Shown here piece after piece: positions 26,059 through 34,378 of a stretch of DNA of 64,000 bases. Source of the DNA: Rhodococcus sp. W8901. Its GTDB lineage: Bacteria; Actinomycetota; Actinomycetes; Mycobacteriales; Mycobacteriaceae. The stretch is from contig NZ_CP054690.1 of NCBI RefSeq assembly GCF_013348805.1, forward strand, positions 62,001 through 126,000, read 5' to 3'. The notes under the pieces are model-generated. The model did not search any database. It saw only the letters and a program-made list of their open reading frames with translations, and was not told the origin of the DNA. Position 1 is the first letter of the stretch; each line of letters starts with the position of its first letter. Position numbers and translations under genes: made by a program.

Positions 26059-27386
26059 CCACGTTGTCCGGCGTCGCTTCCCCCTTCTCGGACATCCTGA
26101 CCGACGAGAACCTCAGTGTCTCCGCGGTCGAGGGCTGTCTGGAACGAATCGAACAGCGCGACAGCGCGATCAAGGCGTGGGCCCACCTCGATCCCGATCT
26201 CGCAATGGAGCAGGCCGCGCTGCGCGATGCCGAGCCGCGTCGCTCGGCGTTGCACGGTATCCCGTTCGGTCTCAAGGACATCATCGAGACCGGCGATCAG
26301 CCCACCGGTTACGGCTCCGAGTTGTGGGCGGGGTGGCGGCCGGAGCGGGACGCGGAGGTGGTCCGTCGACTCCGCCGTGACGGCGGGGTGGTCCTCGGCA
26401 AGACGACCACTACCGAGTTCGCCACCTACCGGCCGACGGACACCCGCAATCCCCACGGGCAGGGACATACGCCCGGCGGATCGTCGAGCGGTTCGGCCGC
26501 TGCAGTCGCGGACGGTCAGGTGCCGTTGGCGCTGGGCACCCAGACCGCCGGGTCGGTACTCCGGCCGGGGTCGTTCTGTGGCGTGTTCACCCTCAAACCC
26601 ACATACGGGCGCTGGCCGTTCGACGGCGTTCTTCCCGTCGCGCTCACCTTCGACACGGTCGGGGCGTTCGCGCGTCATCCTGCGTGGTTGGGGGCGGTCG
26701 ATGAATCCCTCGCCACCGACGGATCAGAGACGCCGGCGGTCACGGTGCTGGCGCCGATGCGGGAGTTGCGGGTCGGTGTGCTGCGTCCGCCGTGGGCGGA
26801 CCGTGCGACGCCGGCGGCCGCCGCGCTGCTCGAGGAGTTTGTCTCCCGTCTGCGCGACGTGGTCGCGGACGTCGTCGATGTGGAGGTCCCGAGTGACCTG
26901 ATCGCACTCGACGAGGCACACACGCTGCTCATGGCTGCCGAGGCCTCCGCCGCCCTCGCCGGGCGCATCCACCGGTCGCACCCTGACCGGATAAGCGACC
27001 AGTTACACAGGTTCCTGCAGGCCGGACGGCAGGCCCCTGCGAGTGAGATCCAGTATGCGCGAACAGTTCTGAGGCGAACGCGTTCCTTCGTGGATCGCGC
27101 GTTCGATGAGGTGGACCTGCTGGTGACGTTGGCCGCACCCGGCGAGGCGCCGGCGATCGCCGACGGAACGGGTGACCCCGTTTTCAACAAGCTGGCGAGC
27201 GTCAGCGGATGTCCCGCCGTCGGGCTTCCCGCCGGACGCGGCGTGCACGGCCTGCCGCTCGGTATCCAGCTCGTGGCACCAGCGCATGCCGACCAGGCGC
27301 TGGTGCGGGTGGCGACCTGTCTTACGGATCGTGTGGGCCTGGCATGGCGGCCAGGTGTATCGGAGGAGGAGACGAACGGTGACTGA
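26055..27386 (+). CDS. Amidase-signature family amidohydrolase
   Basis: 443-residue amidase of the GatA/AtzF family. The catalytic triad is visible: K74 (FGLKDII), the cis-Ser among S143-S145 (GGSSSGS) and nucleophile S167 (TAGSVLRPGSFCG). It hydrolyses a carboxamide or similar C-N bond in the cytoplasm. The GTG start at 26055 overlaps the dioxygenase stop (GTGA), and the end overlaps the M20 gene by 8 bases, so it is tightly embedded in the catabolic operon. This suggests that the growth substrate or a ring-cleavage product contains an amide. It has no gatB/gatC neighbours, so it is not part of the tRNA amidotransferase. Confidence 0.9.
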   Translation: MTTLSGVASPFSDILTDENLSVSAVEGCLERIEQRDSAIKAWAHLDPDLAMEQAALRDAEPRRSALHGIPFGLKDIIETGDQPTGYGSELWAGWRPERDAEVVRRLRRDGGVVLGKTTTTEFATYRPTDTRNPHGQGHTPGGSSSGSAAAVADGQVPLALGTQTAGSVLRPGSFCGVFTLKPTYGRWPFDGVLPVALTFDTVGAFARHPAWLGAVDESLATDGSETPAVTVLAPMRELRVGVLRPPWADRATPAAAALLEEFVSRLRDVVADVVDVEVPSDLIALDEAHTLLMAAEASAALAGRIHRSHPDRISDQLHRFLQAGRQAPASEIQYARTVLRRTRSFVDRAFDEVDLLVTLAAPGEAPAIADGTGDPVFNKLASVSGCPAVGLPAGRGVHGLPLGIQLVAPAHADQALVRVATCLTDRVGLAWRPGVSEEETNGD

Positions 27387-28713
27387 CGTATCGACCACCA
27401 CGCCACTACCGCTCGACGACACTCGTCGCGAGATGTACGAGGCCGTGTGCGCGAAGCTGGACGCGGATCGCTTCCGCGACCTGCTCGTCGACCTGATCGG
27501 CATCCACAGTCCGACGGGCCGCGAGCGGGCCGCGTCCGAGTTCATGGCTACCCACCTGCGGGATCGGGTCGGCATCGACGCTCGGTACCAGCCGATCTCC
27601 GAGCACACCGGGAACGCGGTCGGGGGATTGCACGGCACCGGTGGCGGCAGCCGGCTCCTGTTGTACGCGCCCATCGACACCCACATCGATCCCGATTCGG
27701 ATGTGCCGTGGGTAGGAAAGTCGTTGCGCCCCGACATGATTCCCGAAGCCAAGGTGGACGGTGATCTGGTCGTCGGGCTCGGCGCCTCCAATCCGAAGTG
27801 CATGGTCGCCGGTCTTACCGAAGTGATGCACGCCGTCGTCGACGCGGATCTTCCTCTGGTCGGCGACCTCGCGATCGGATTCGCGGGCGGTGGCATGCCC
27901 GTGACGATGAGTGGTCGTGACCACGTCGGGATGAGCAGCGGCGTGTTTCACATGCTCACGCACGGCATGGTGCCCGACCACGCCGTCGTGCTCAAGCCGT
28001 GGTGGGCGGTCTACCCCGAGGAACCGGGAATGTGCTGGTTCAAGGTGTCCGTGCGGGGCACGTACGGGTACGCGGGAATATCCAGGGGCACCGAGGGTTT
28101 CCGTTCGTCGATCGTTCCAGCGGCGACGGTGATCCAGGAGATCGAGGCGTGGCTGCCCGAGTACACCGCACGCAACACCTCGGGCTCCACCATCCCGGAG
28201 GGCTGGATCTCCGCGGTGCGGTCGGGGAGCCCGGACAAGCCGGCGTTCCCGTCGGCCACGACGGAGATCTACCTCGACCTCCGGGTCAACCCGCGGGTGA
28301 CCCCGGGCGACGTCCGCCACCAGTTCGCGCAGATGATCGCCGACATCTGCCGCCGGCACCCCGGTGTCGACATGGACTGGGAGATGTACGGTTCGCTGCC
28401 CGGCGGCATGACAGACCCGGACAACTGGATCGTCCAGTCGTGCCGCCGCGGTTGGGAGGAAGTCGAGGGCACACCGTACGAGACGACGCCCCTGCTCGGC
28501 GGCCAGACCGACGGAACGCTCATTCGTAGACTCGGAATTCCCTGTGCCCGAATTGGTTACCCATGGCCGCCGGCCGCCGCGCCGGCAGAACTCAATGAGG
28601 GGCTCGGTGGCATGGGCGTCGCCTCGGTCACCGACGTCATGATGGCGACGCGTGCTGTCGCGTACGCCGTCGTCGACACCCTCACCCGTACCAGAGAGGA
28701 ACTCGACCTGTGA
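27379..28713 (+). CDS. M20-peptidase-fold protein lacking most metal ligands
   Basis: 444-residue protein of the ArgE/DapE/carboxypeptidase G2 (M20) superfamily. Of the family's metal-binding set only H102 and D104 (APIDTHID) are in place. The bridging Asp is N138 (GASNPKCM), the catalytic Glu-Glu pair is replaced by Gly (FAGGGMP, residues 168-174), the next Glu ligand is K206 (VVLKPWW), and the C-terminal His region reads AAPAELNEGL. The fold markers (GGQTDGTLIRRLGIP) remain. It may be a metal-free enzyme, a one-metal enzyme or a structural partner. Start is a GTG with GGAGGAGG upstream, overlapping the amidase gene; its own stop overlaps the racemase-like gene (GTGA). Confidence 0.8.
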   Translation: MTDVSTTTPLPLDDTRREMYEAVCAKLDADRFRDLLVDLIGIHSPTGRERAASEFMATHLRDRVGIDARYQPISEHTGNAVGGLHGTGGGSRLLLYAPIDTHIDPDSDVPWVGKSLRPDMIPEAKVDGDLVVGLGASNPKCMVAGLTEVMHAVVDADLPLVGDLAIGFAGGGMPVTMSGRDHVGMSSGVFHMLTHGMVPDHAVVLKPWWAVYPEEPGMCWFKVSVRGTYGYAGISRGTEGFRSSIVPAATVIQEIEAWLPEYTARNTSGSTIPEGWISAVRSGSPDKPAFPSATTEIYLDLRVNPRVTPGDVRHQFAQMIADICRRHPGVDMDWEMYGSLPGGMTDPDNWIVQSCRRGWEEVEGTPYETTPLLGGQTDGTLIRRLGIPCARIGYPWPPAAAPAELNEGLGGMGVASVTDVMMATRAVAYAVVDTLTRTREELDL

Positions 28714-29471
28714 AGCGTGTACTCAACATCGTTCCGGTTCCGGTCCCACCGGAATCCTTGGACGCCTTCGCCTCCCAGCTCTCCGCCGACTTGGTCCACC
28801 CCGACTTCGAGAACGTGTTCGTGTCGGCACGCGCGGGCGGTGGCACGCTCGACAGCGCGTACGAGACGACATTGGCCGATGCCTTCGTGCTCGACGCGGG
28901 GTGCCGCGCCGAGGAACAGGGCTACGCCGCGGTGTGCGTGAACTCGATGAGCGACTCGGCGCTCGCCGCACTTCGCTCGCGGTTGACGATCCCGGTCGTC
29001 GCCCCGAGTCAGGCCACCATGCTGCTCGCATGTCTACTGGGCAAGCGTTTCTCGGTCGTGACGATGTGGCCGCAGTGGCACGAGCTCTACCACAAAGCCG
29101 CCCGCGAGAACGGGCTTACCGGACGCCTGGCGTCAGTGCGTGACATCGGTGTCCGGCCCGACGCGGCGGAGCTGCTGGCCGGCAAGGAGGAGTTCGTGTT
29201 CGCCGCCGTCGAGCGGGAGGCGCGTGCCGCCGTCGAAGAGGACGGTGCTGACGTCATCATCCTGGGTTCGACCACGATGCACCAGAGTCATGCGTATCTC
29301 TCGTCAGTGCTCGATGTGCCCGTCCTCAACCCCGGAGTGGTCGCGTACAAGCTGTGCGAGCTGCTGGTGCAGACCGGCCTCGCGCACAGCAAGCGCGCCT
29401 ACCCGTCCCCGGAGCGACTGCAGGACGATCTCCTGTCGGCAGTGGCCTCCGTCTTCCCGAGCAAGGACTGA
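28710..29471 (+). CDS. Asp/Glu/hydantoin-racemase superfamily protein with both Cys replaced by Ser
   Basis: 253-residue two-lobed protein of the superfamily that includes hydantoin and allantoin racemases, maleate isomerase and arylmalonate decarboxylase. The fold blocks are clear (GYAAVCVNSMSDSALAALR, GKRFSVVTMWPQW, ADVIILGSTTM, VPVLNPGVVAYKL). The two active-site cysteines expected in ACFxDPGL and LGCAGM are aligned with S79 (VNSMSD) and S187 (LGSTTM). Thiol-based racemisation therefore looks impossible; it may act as a decarboxylase, isomerase or hydrolase with other chemistry. Translationally coupled to the M20-like gene and followed 2 bases later by the hydrolase gene. Confidence 0.8.
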   Translation: MKRVLNIVPVPVPPESLDAFASQLSADLVHPDFENVFVSARAGGGTLDSAYETTLADAFVLDAGCRAEEQGYAAVCVNSMSDSALAALRSRLTIPVVAPSQATMLLACLLGKRFSVVTMWPQWHELYHKAARENGLTGRLASVRDIGVRPDAAELLAGKEEFVFAAVEREARAAVEEDGADVIILGSTTMHQSHAYLSSVLDVPVLNPGVVAYKLCELLVQTGLAHSKRAYPSPERLQDDLLSAVASVFPSKD

Positions 29472-29473
29472 CA

Positions 29474-30331
29474 ATGACGACTGAATCCAATCCGGAGATC
29501 GGACAGCGCCTGCGCACCGGATCCTTCGACACGAACTACCACGACGTCGGTACCGGCGCGCCGGTACTCCTGCTGCACGGGTCCGGCGCCGGAGTCTCGG
29601 CCTGGGCGAACTGGCGTGGGCTGATTCCCGTTCTGGCACAGAACTTTCGAGTGATCGCCCCCGACCTCGTCGGCTTCGGCTACACGTCGCTGCCCGAACC
29701 GGCACAGTTCGAGATCTTCGACACCTGGATCGATCAGATCCTGGCGCTGCTCGACGCGCTGGACATCCCGAAGGTGCACGTGGTGGGGAACTCGTTCGGT
29801 GGCGGCCTGGCGCTGCACCTTGCGACGCGATATCCGGACCGTCTCGATCGCATCGTGCTTATGGGCGCCGGCGGTGTGCAGTTCGACTTCACGCCGGAAC
29901 TCGACGCGCTGTGGGGCTATACCCCGTCGGTCGCGAACATGAAGAAGATCATGGACATCATGGCGTACGACCGGTCGCTCGTGACCGACGAGCTCGCCGA
30001 GCTGCGGTACCGGGCGACGTTGCGTCCGGGGGCGCAGGAGGCGTTCGAGAAGGTGTTCCCGCCGCCGCGGCAGCGGTGGCTCGATGCGCAGATCGTGCCC
30101 GACGCCGACCTGGCGAAGATCGAGCACGAGGTGCTGATCCTCCACGGCCGCGAGGACCGAGTGGTTCCGGTGGAGGCGTCGCGGCACATGTTCGAAACGA
30201 TCCCCAACGCGCAGCTGCACGTGTTCGGAAAGTGTGGTCACTGGACCCAGATCGAGCATGCGTCCCGGTTCCAGCAGCTGGTGGGCCAGTTCCTCGGTGA
30301 GTCGCTCGGGCGTGAGGAGGCGTCGGCGTGA
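29474..30331 (+). CDS. Meta-cleavage-product hydrolase (BphD/HsaD-like)
   Basis: 285-residue alpha/beta hydrolase that cleaves the C-C bond of 2-hydroxy-6-oxo dienoates made by extradiol dioxygenases. The triad is S107 (VGNSFGGG), D228 (HGREDRVVP) and H256 (CGHWTQIEH). The oxyanion and ring-binding segment LLHGSGAGVSAWANWR is diagnostic of the BphD/HsaD/MhpC group. The ATG at 29474 lies 2 bases after the racemase-like gene. It pairs functionally with the dioxygenase at 25180-26058 and shows that ring cleavage is followed by hydrolytic release of an acid and a dienoate. Confidence 0.92.
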   Translation: MTTESNPEIGQRLRTGSFDTNYHDVGTGAPVLLLHGSGAGVSAWANWRGLIPVLAQNFRVIAPDLVGFGYTSLPEPAQFEIFDTWIDQILALLDALDIPKVHVVGNSFGGGLALHLATRYPDRLDRIVLMGAGGVQFDFTPELDALWGYTPSVANMKKIMDIMAYDRSLVTDELAELRYRATLRPGAQEAFEKVFPPPRQRWLDAQIVPDADLAKIEHEVLILHGREDRVVPVEASRHMFETIPNAQLHVFGKCGHWTQIEHASRFQQLVGQFLGESLGREEASA

Positions 30332-30386
30332 GTCCGCGTCGAGCCGATTGCCCGCGGCCGGTAGTCGTCGCGGGTGGTGTGGTCCG

Positions 30387-31892
30387 GTGAGGGTCGCGAT
30401 CATCGGAGCCGGCGTCGCCGGCCTGTCCTCGGCGAAGGTGCTGAAACAGTTCGGGTTCGACGTCACCGTGTTCGACCGGACCCCGGACGTCGGCGGCGTG
30501 TGGAGTGTGACGCGTCGATATCCGGGGGTGACGACCCAGAACAACAAGGGCACCTATGCCTTCTCCGACTACCCGATGCCGCGGGACTACCCCGAGTGGC
30601 CGACGGGGGAGCAGGTGCAAAGGTATCTGGCCGGATACGCCGAGAGCTTCGGGTTGCGCCCGCACCTGCGCCTGGGCACAGAGGTGACGTCGGCGACTCA
30701 GGACGAGGGCTCCGGGAACTGGTCGGTGACGACCCGTGAGGTCGAGAGCGGCCGAACAGTGGAGCAGCAGTACGACCGACTCGTGATCGCAAACGGCATC
30801 TTCTGTGATCCGTTCGTTCCCCCGTATTCCGGTGCGGCGGAGTACGAGCGGGCAGGCGGCCGGCTGTGTGCCGCCTCCGACTTCCACCGTCTCGAGGACG
30901 CGGCCGGCAAGGATGTCCTGGTCGTGGGGTACGGAAAGTCCGCGTGTGACGTCGCGGAGGCCCTCAGCGAGGTCACGTCCTCCATGACGGTGGTGGCCCG
31001 CGAGGTCACGTGGAAGATGCCCCGAAAGCTGGGAAATGTGCTGAACTACAAGTACATCCTCCTCACTCGACTCAGTGAGGGGATGTTCGAGCACATCGAG
31101 CAGCGCGGATTCGGCCGGTTTCTCACCGGCCCGGGCAGGTTTCTCCGCAACGGTCTGCTCGGCGCCGTCCAGGCGATCACACAGCGGCAACTCCTTCTCG
31201 ATCGCGTCGGATTGGTTCCCGAGGGGTCGTTCGAGCGGATCGTGCGGCACGCGGTGAGCCTCGCGACGGAACAGTTCTACGAGAAGGTGGCCGACGGCAC
31301 GATCGGAGTACGGCGAGGAGCGGTCATCTCCTCGCTGCACGAGAAGGACGGCAAGCCGGTCGCCGAACTTGGCGACGGCGCAGTGGTGCCCGCGGACGTC
31401 ATCGTATGCGCCACCGGATTCGAGCAGCGGGTGCCCTTCCTGACCGATGAGCTTCAGTCACGGCTCACCGACGACGTGGGTAACTTCCAGCTCTACCGGC
31501 AGATCCTGCCGCTCGACGTCCCCAATCTCTACTTCGTCGGCTACGGCTCGTCGCTGTTCAGTCCACTCAGTGCCGAGGCCGCCGCGCTCTGGACGGCCGA
31601 TCACATGCTCGGTGGTGCCCGGTTGCCGTCACTCGAGGACCGGCGTGCCTTGGTCCGCACTCGGCTGGACTGGATGGTCGAGCGCAGCGAGGGTAAACCG
31701 GCTCGCGGAACGAACATCATCCCGTTCTCGTTGCGGCAGGTCGACGAGGTGCTCGACGAGATCGACGCGAATGTGGGACCCCTGACGCGGCTGGCGCAGT
31801 GGTTCCTGCCGGCGCGCCCGGCGTCCTACCGGCGGTCGACCCGCGTGCTGCTGCGGCGCCACGGCATCACCGCGGCGTCGTCTCGTAGCTAG
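30387..31892 (+). CDS. Flavin-containing monooxygenase (FMO/Baeyer-Villiger type)
   Basis: 501-residue two-Rossmann flavoprotein. The FAD motif is AIIGAGVAGLSSAKVL at residues 4-19, DVGGVWSVTRRYPGVTTQNN follows as in FMOs, and the NADPH motif is VLVVGYGKSACDVAEAL near 175. The stretch before it (SDFHRLEDAAGK) is a relaxed form of the FMO fingerprint. The late motif is VICATGFEQRVPFL. It oxygenates a ketone, amine or sulfide using NADPH. The GTG at 30387 places the FAD motif at the very N-terminus; no good ribosome-binding site is seen. Last gene of the catabolic operon, 55 bases after the hydrolase, and no terminator is evident. Confidence 0.85.
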   Translation: MRVAIIGAGVAGLSSAKVLKQFGFDVTVFDRTPDVGGVWSVTRRYPGVTTQNNKGTYAFSDYPMPRDYPEWPTGEQVQRYLAGYAESFGLRPHLRLGTEVTSATQDEGSGNWSVTTREVESGRTVEQQYDRLVIANGIFCDPFVPPYSGAAEYERAGGRLCAASDFHRLEDAAGKDVLVVGYGKSACDVAEALSEVTSSMTVVAREVTWKMPRKLGNVLNYKYILLTRLSEGMFEHIEQRGFGRFLTGPGRFLRNGLLGAVQAITQRQLLLDRVGLVPEGSFERIVRHAVSLATEQFYEKVADGTIGVRRGAVISSLHEKDGKPVAELGDGAVVPADVIVCATGFEQRVPFLTDELQSRLTDDVGNFQLYRQILPLDVPNLYFVGYGSSLFSPLSAEAAALWTADHMLGGARLPSLEDRRALVRTRLDWMVERSEGKPARGTNIIPFSLRQVDEVLDEIDANVGPLTRLAQWFLPARPASYRRSTRVLLRRHGITAASSRS

Positions 31893-32040
31893 AAGGCGGA
31901 TGCAGGGGGCCTCGACTGTCGTCGCGCCCCCTGCGCCCGCTACATCTCGTGGCCCGGTCGACCGTTCTGCCCGGTCAGTGGCGATGATCCAGCCCGCGAA
32001 GCCTGCGCCGCGCGGGATACTCGTGCGAGGAGGTGCTGCC

Positions 32041-33342
32041 GTGGCCGAGTTCAGTGTGCAGGATGACCGGATTGTCCTGAGGCTGTCGCGTCTCGAACGG
32101 ATCGCCGGAGTGCACGGTGATGTCACCGTTCCCGTCGAGCAGATCCGCGAAGCCGACGTGGTCGCCGATGCGTTCGCCAACATCCGCGGCATGCGAGCGC
32201 CGGGCCTCGGTGTTCCACGACGCCTGCGCATCGGGACCTGGCGGGGTGGGGGAGTGCGCACCTACGTTGCCGCGCGTGCCGGCGTGCCGGCCGTGCGCGT
32301 GCGCACCGTCGGCCGTGCGGCGGGCGCGGAGTTCGACGAACTGATCGTGACCGCGGCCGACGCGGCGGATGTCGTGGCGCGGATCCGCGCCGCCGCCGAC
32401 GCCGACCGGCCGGGGACGGCCGAGCGGGACGTGGCGTTCGCGTCGTCGGACGGCACTCGCCTCGCCGGCACCCTCACCGTCCCCGCGGGCGCCGAGGCCG
32501 GACCGGTGGCGTTGATCCTCACCGGCTCGGGTGAGATGAACCGCGACGGCGACCATGCGAAGCTTCCGATCGGTGTCAGCCGGGCGCTTGCGGAAGCATT
32601 GGCCCGCAACGGGATCGCGTCGCTGCGCTACGACAAGCGCGGTGTCGCGAAGTCGGGTGGCGACTACTATGCGACGGGGTTGACCGACAACCTTGCCGAC
32701 GCGGCGGCGGCGATCGAATGGCTGCGCAGCTCAGCGGGTTTCGCGCGCGACGCGGTCGGGGTGATCGGCCACAGCGAGGGTGCGTGCCTGGCGATGGCGC
32801 TCGGTGCGGACCGGACGGTGGATCCGTCGGCGGTGGTGTTGCTCGCCGGACCGGCGGTGACCGGCCGGGAAGTGCTGCTCTGGCAGTCGGGGAAGGCCGT
32901 CGACGGGTTGCCCGTTCCTACCCGTGCGATCCTGCGCGTGCTGCGGGTGGATGTGAAGGCCAGACAGCGCAAGGCACTCGACAAGCTGTATCGATCGACC
33001 GGCGACGTCGCGCGGATGGGTGGCCGCAAGGTCAATGCCCGCTGGTTCCGGGAGTTCCTCGACTTCGATCCGAAACCGCTACTGCAGAAGAATCATTCGC
33101 CGGTGCTCGCGATCACCGGCGCGAAGGACTTGCAGGTGGATCCCGACGATCTGGCGTCGATAGCGGCGCTCGTACCAGACGGGGTCGACACCGTCCGGAT
33201 GCCGGACCTGACCCACCTGCTGCGCCGCGATCCGGCGCCGCCGTCGCTGCGGGTCTACCGGAAACTGGTGCGGCAACCGGTGGATCCCGAGGTGCTGTCG
33301 CTGGTGGCCGCCTGGACGGCCGGCCACCTGCGACGCGTCTGA
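32041..33342 (+). CDS. Alpha/beta hydrolase with N-terminal PH-like domain
   Basis: 433-residue protein. Residues ~1-110 are beta-rich and resemble a bacterial PH-like domain (VAEFSVQDDRIVLRLSRLER, VRTYVAARAG). A linker leads to an alpha/beta hydrolase of the prolyl-oligopeptidase-like type (~130-433), with LILTGSGEMNRDG, YDKRGVAKSGG and nucleophile elbow VGVIGHSEGACLA. The likely acid is Asp in ITGAKDLQVDP and the base His in DLTHLLRRDP. The start is a GTG at 32041 with GAGGAGG seven bases upstream; the frame is open further but without a site. It ends 5 bases from the convergent rraA gene. Probably an esterase or peptidase; substrate unknown. Confidence 0.8.
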   Translation: MAEFSVQDDRIVLRLSRLERIAGVHGDVTVPVEQIREADVVADAFANIRGMRAPGLGVPRRLRIGTWRGGGVRTYVAARAGVPAVRVRTVGRAAGAEFDELIVTAADAADVVARIRAAADADRPGTAERDVAFASSDGTRLAGTLTVPAGAEAGPVALILTGSGEMNRDGDHAKLPIGVSRALAEALARNGIASLRYDKRGVAKSGGDYYATGLTDNLADAAAAIEWLRSSAGFARDAVGVIGHSEGACLAMALGADRTVDPSAVVLLAGPAVTGREVLLWQSGKAVDGLPVPTRAILRVLRVDVKARQRKALDKLYRSTGDVARMGGRKVNARWFREFLDFDPKPLLQKNHSPVLAITGAKDLQVDPDDLASIAALVPDGVDTVRMPDLTHLLRRDPAPPSLRVYRKLVRQPVDPEVLSLVAAWTAGHLRRV

Positions 33343-33347
33343 CGGAC

Positions 33348-33818
33348 TTACCGGACGACGACGCCGTCGTCGTCGCTGTAGACCGTCTCGCCCGGGTTGA
33401 AGGTGACGCCGCCGAAGGAGACGGGAACGTTCTTCTCGCCGGAGCCGGTCTGGGTGCTCTTGCGCGGATTGGTGCCGAGGGCCTTGATGCCGATGTCGAG
33501 GGTGCGCAGGATCGCGGAGTCGCGGACTGCGCCGTTGACGATGACGCCGGCCCAGCCGTTGGAGACGCCGCGCCCGGCGATGATGTCGCCGACGAGGGCG
33601 GTGTGCACGCTCGCGTCGCCGTCGACCACCAGGACGCCGCCGTTGCCGGGCTCGCTCAGGGTCTGCTTCACCAGCAGGTTGTCCTGGAAGCACTTGATGG
33701 TGGTGATCGGGCCGGAGAACGCGGCCCGGGCACCGAACTGGATGAACTGGGTGTCGCAGCTGCGAATGTCCGGTCCGATCTCGTCGGCCAGATCGGCGGT
33801 CGCTACCTGCTCACTCAT
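33348..33818 (-). CDS. rraA: RraA-family protein (RNase E regulator / HMG aldolase)
   Basis: 156-residue RraA-fold protein. Characteristic blocks are [56 protein letters not shown] and [13 protein letters not shown]. Family members are described either as inhibitors of RNase E or as 4-hydroxy-4-methyl-2-oxoglutarate aldolases/oxaloacetate decarboxylases; the aldolase Arg-Asp pair (VRDS in GAVRDSAIL) is present, so both roles remain open. The ATG at 33818 has GGGAAGAAA upstream. It is a single gene convergent with the hydrolase; the catabolic operon is on the other strand, so a pathway link is weak. Confidence 0.9.
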   Translation of the reverse strand: MSEQVATADLADEIGPDIRSCDTQFIQFGARAAFSGPITTIKCFQDNLLVKQTLSEPGNGGVLVVDGDASVHTALVGDIIAGRGVSNGWAGVIVNGAVRDSAILRTLDIGIKALGTNPRKSTQTGSGEKNVPVSFGGVTFNPGETVYSDDDGVVVR

Positions 33819-33858
33819 GGTTTCTTCCCTTCGTCGGTTCGCGCGTCCACCATAATTG

Positions 33859-33868
33859 ACCGGTCGGT
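33859..33868. promoter_or_regulatory. ACCG-GT-CGGT repeat upstream of rraA
   Basis: A short inverted repeat within TTGACCGGTCGGTAG, a form often seen at TetR sites in these genera, lies 41 bases upstream of the rraA start. Short, so chance occurrence is possible. Confidence 0.3.
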
Positions 33869-33880
33869 AGCTTGTGGAGG

Positions 33881-34261
33881 TCAGCCGCGCCCGTGGCGGC
33901 GCTCGTAGTCGTCACGGACCCGGTCGGCGCGACGCTGCGCCTTCTCGGCGACCAGCTCGGGGTCCAGGCCGTGGCTGTGCAGGCGATGCCGGCGGTACAC
34001 CTGCATCAATGCGATCGCGAAGTAGACCAGCGGCAGGAACAGCAGCGCCATCATCGCCAGCGGCACCCACACGGGGCCGGGGATCAGCAGGAACAGCGCG
34101 AGGATCGGCAGGATCGGCAGCGTGAACCGGATGAGGTAGCGCACCGACGCGCCCGGACCGACCAGGTCCTGGCGCACCCAGTCCTGGTACTCGTCGGGCA
34201 GCGTCCGGCCGAAGAGGTACCCGACGTACTGCCCGAACGTGGGGCGCTGTGGTGCGGACAT
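33881..34261 (-). CDS. DUF5313 membrane protein
   Basis: 126-residue protein with the [33 protein letters not shown] opening of DUF5313 (shown here only as a description of the first 33 residues: Pro-rich start, then GRxLPxxxxxWVxxDL). Two transmembrane helices follow ([17 protein letters not shown] and [17 protein letters not shown]), then a basic cytoplasmic tail rich in Arg ([16 protein letters not shown]). The family is restricted to actinobacteria and has no known function. Single gene. Confidence 0.75.
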   Translation of the reverse strand: MSAPQRPTFGQYVGYLFGRTLPDEYQDWVRQDLVGPGASVRYLIRFTLPILPILALFLLIPGPVWVPLAMMALLFLPLVYFAIALMQVYRRHRLHSHGLDPELVAEKAQRRADRVRDDYERRHGRG

Positions 34262-34378
34262 GGGTCCAGACTAGAGCGGCCCGCAACGGGAACGAACCTA
34301 GGTCTCGTACCGAACATTTGCTACCGTCGCGAACGGGCAGACGATGAACTCGACATCTGCACGGCAACAGGAGAATAC

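Noticed and set aside
27379-28713. Treating the M20-like gene as a pseudogene because of missing catalytic residues
   Set aside because: The frame is intact and full-length, overlaps both neighbours in a coupled operon and keeps all structural motifs; decay would not affect only the metal ligands.
22863-31892. Naming the oxygenase operon a carbazole (car) operon
   Set aside because: The Rieske protein is CarAa-like, but the two-subunit CarB dioxygenase and a separate CarAc ferredoxin are absent, and the amidase/M20/racemase genes have no place in carbazole degradation.
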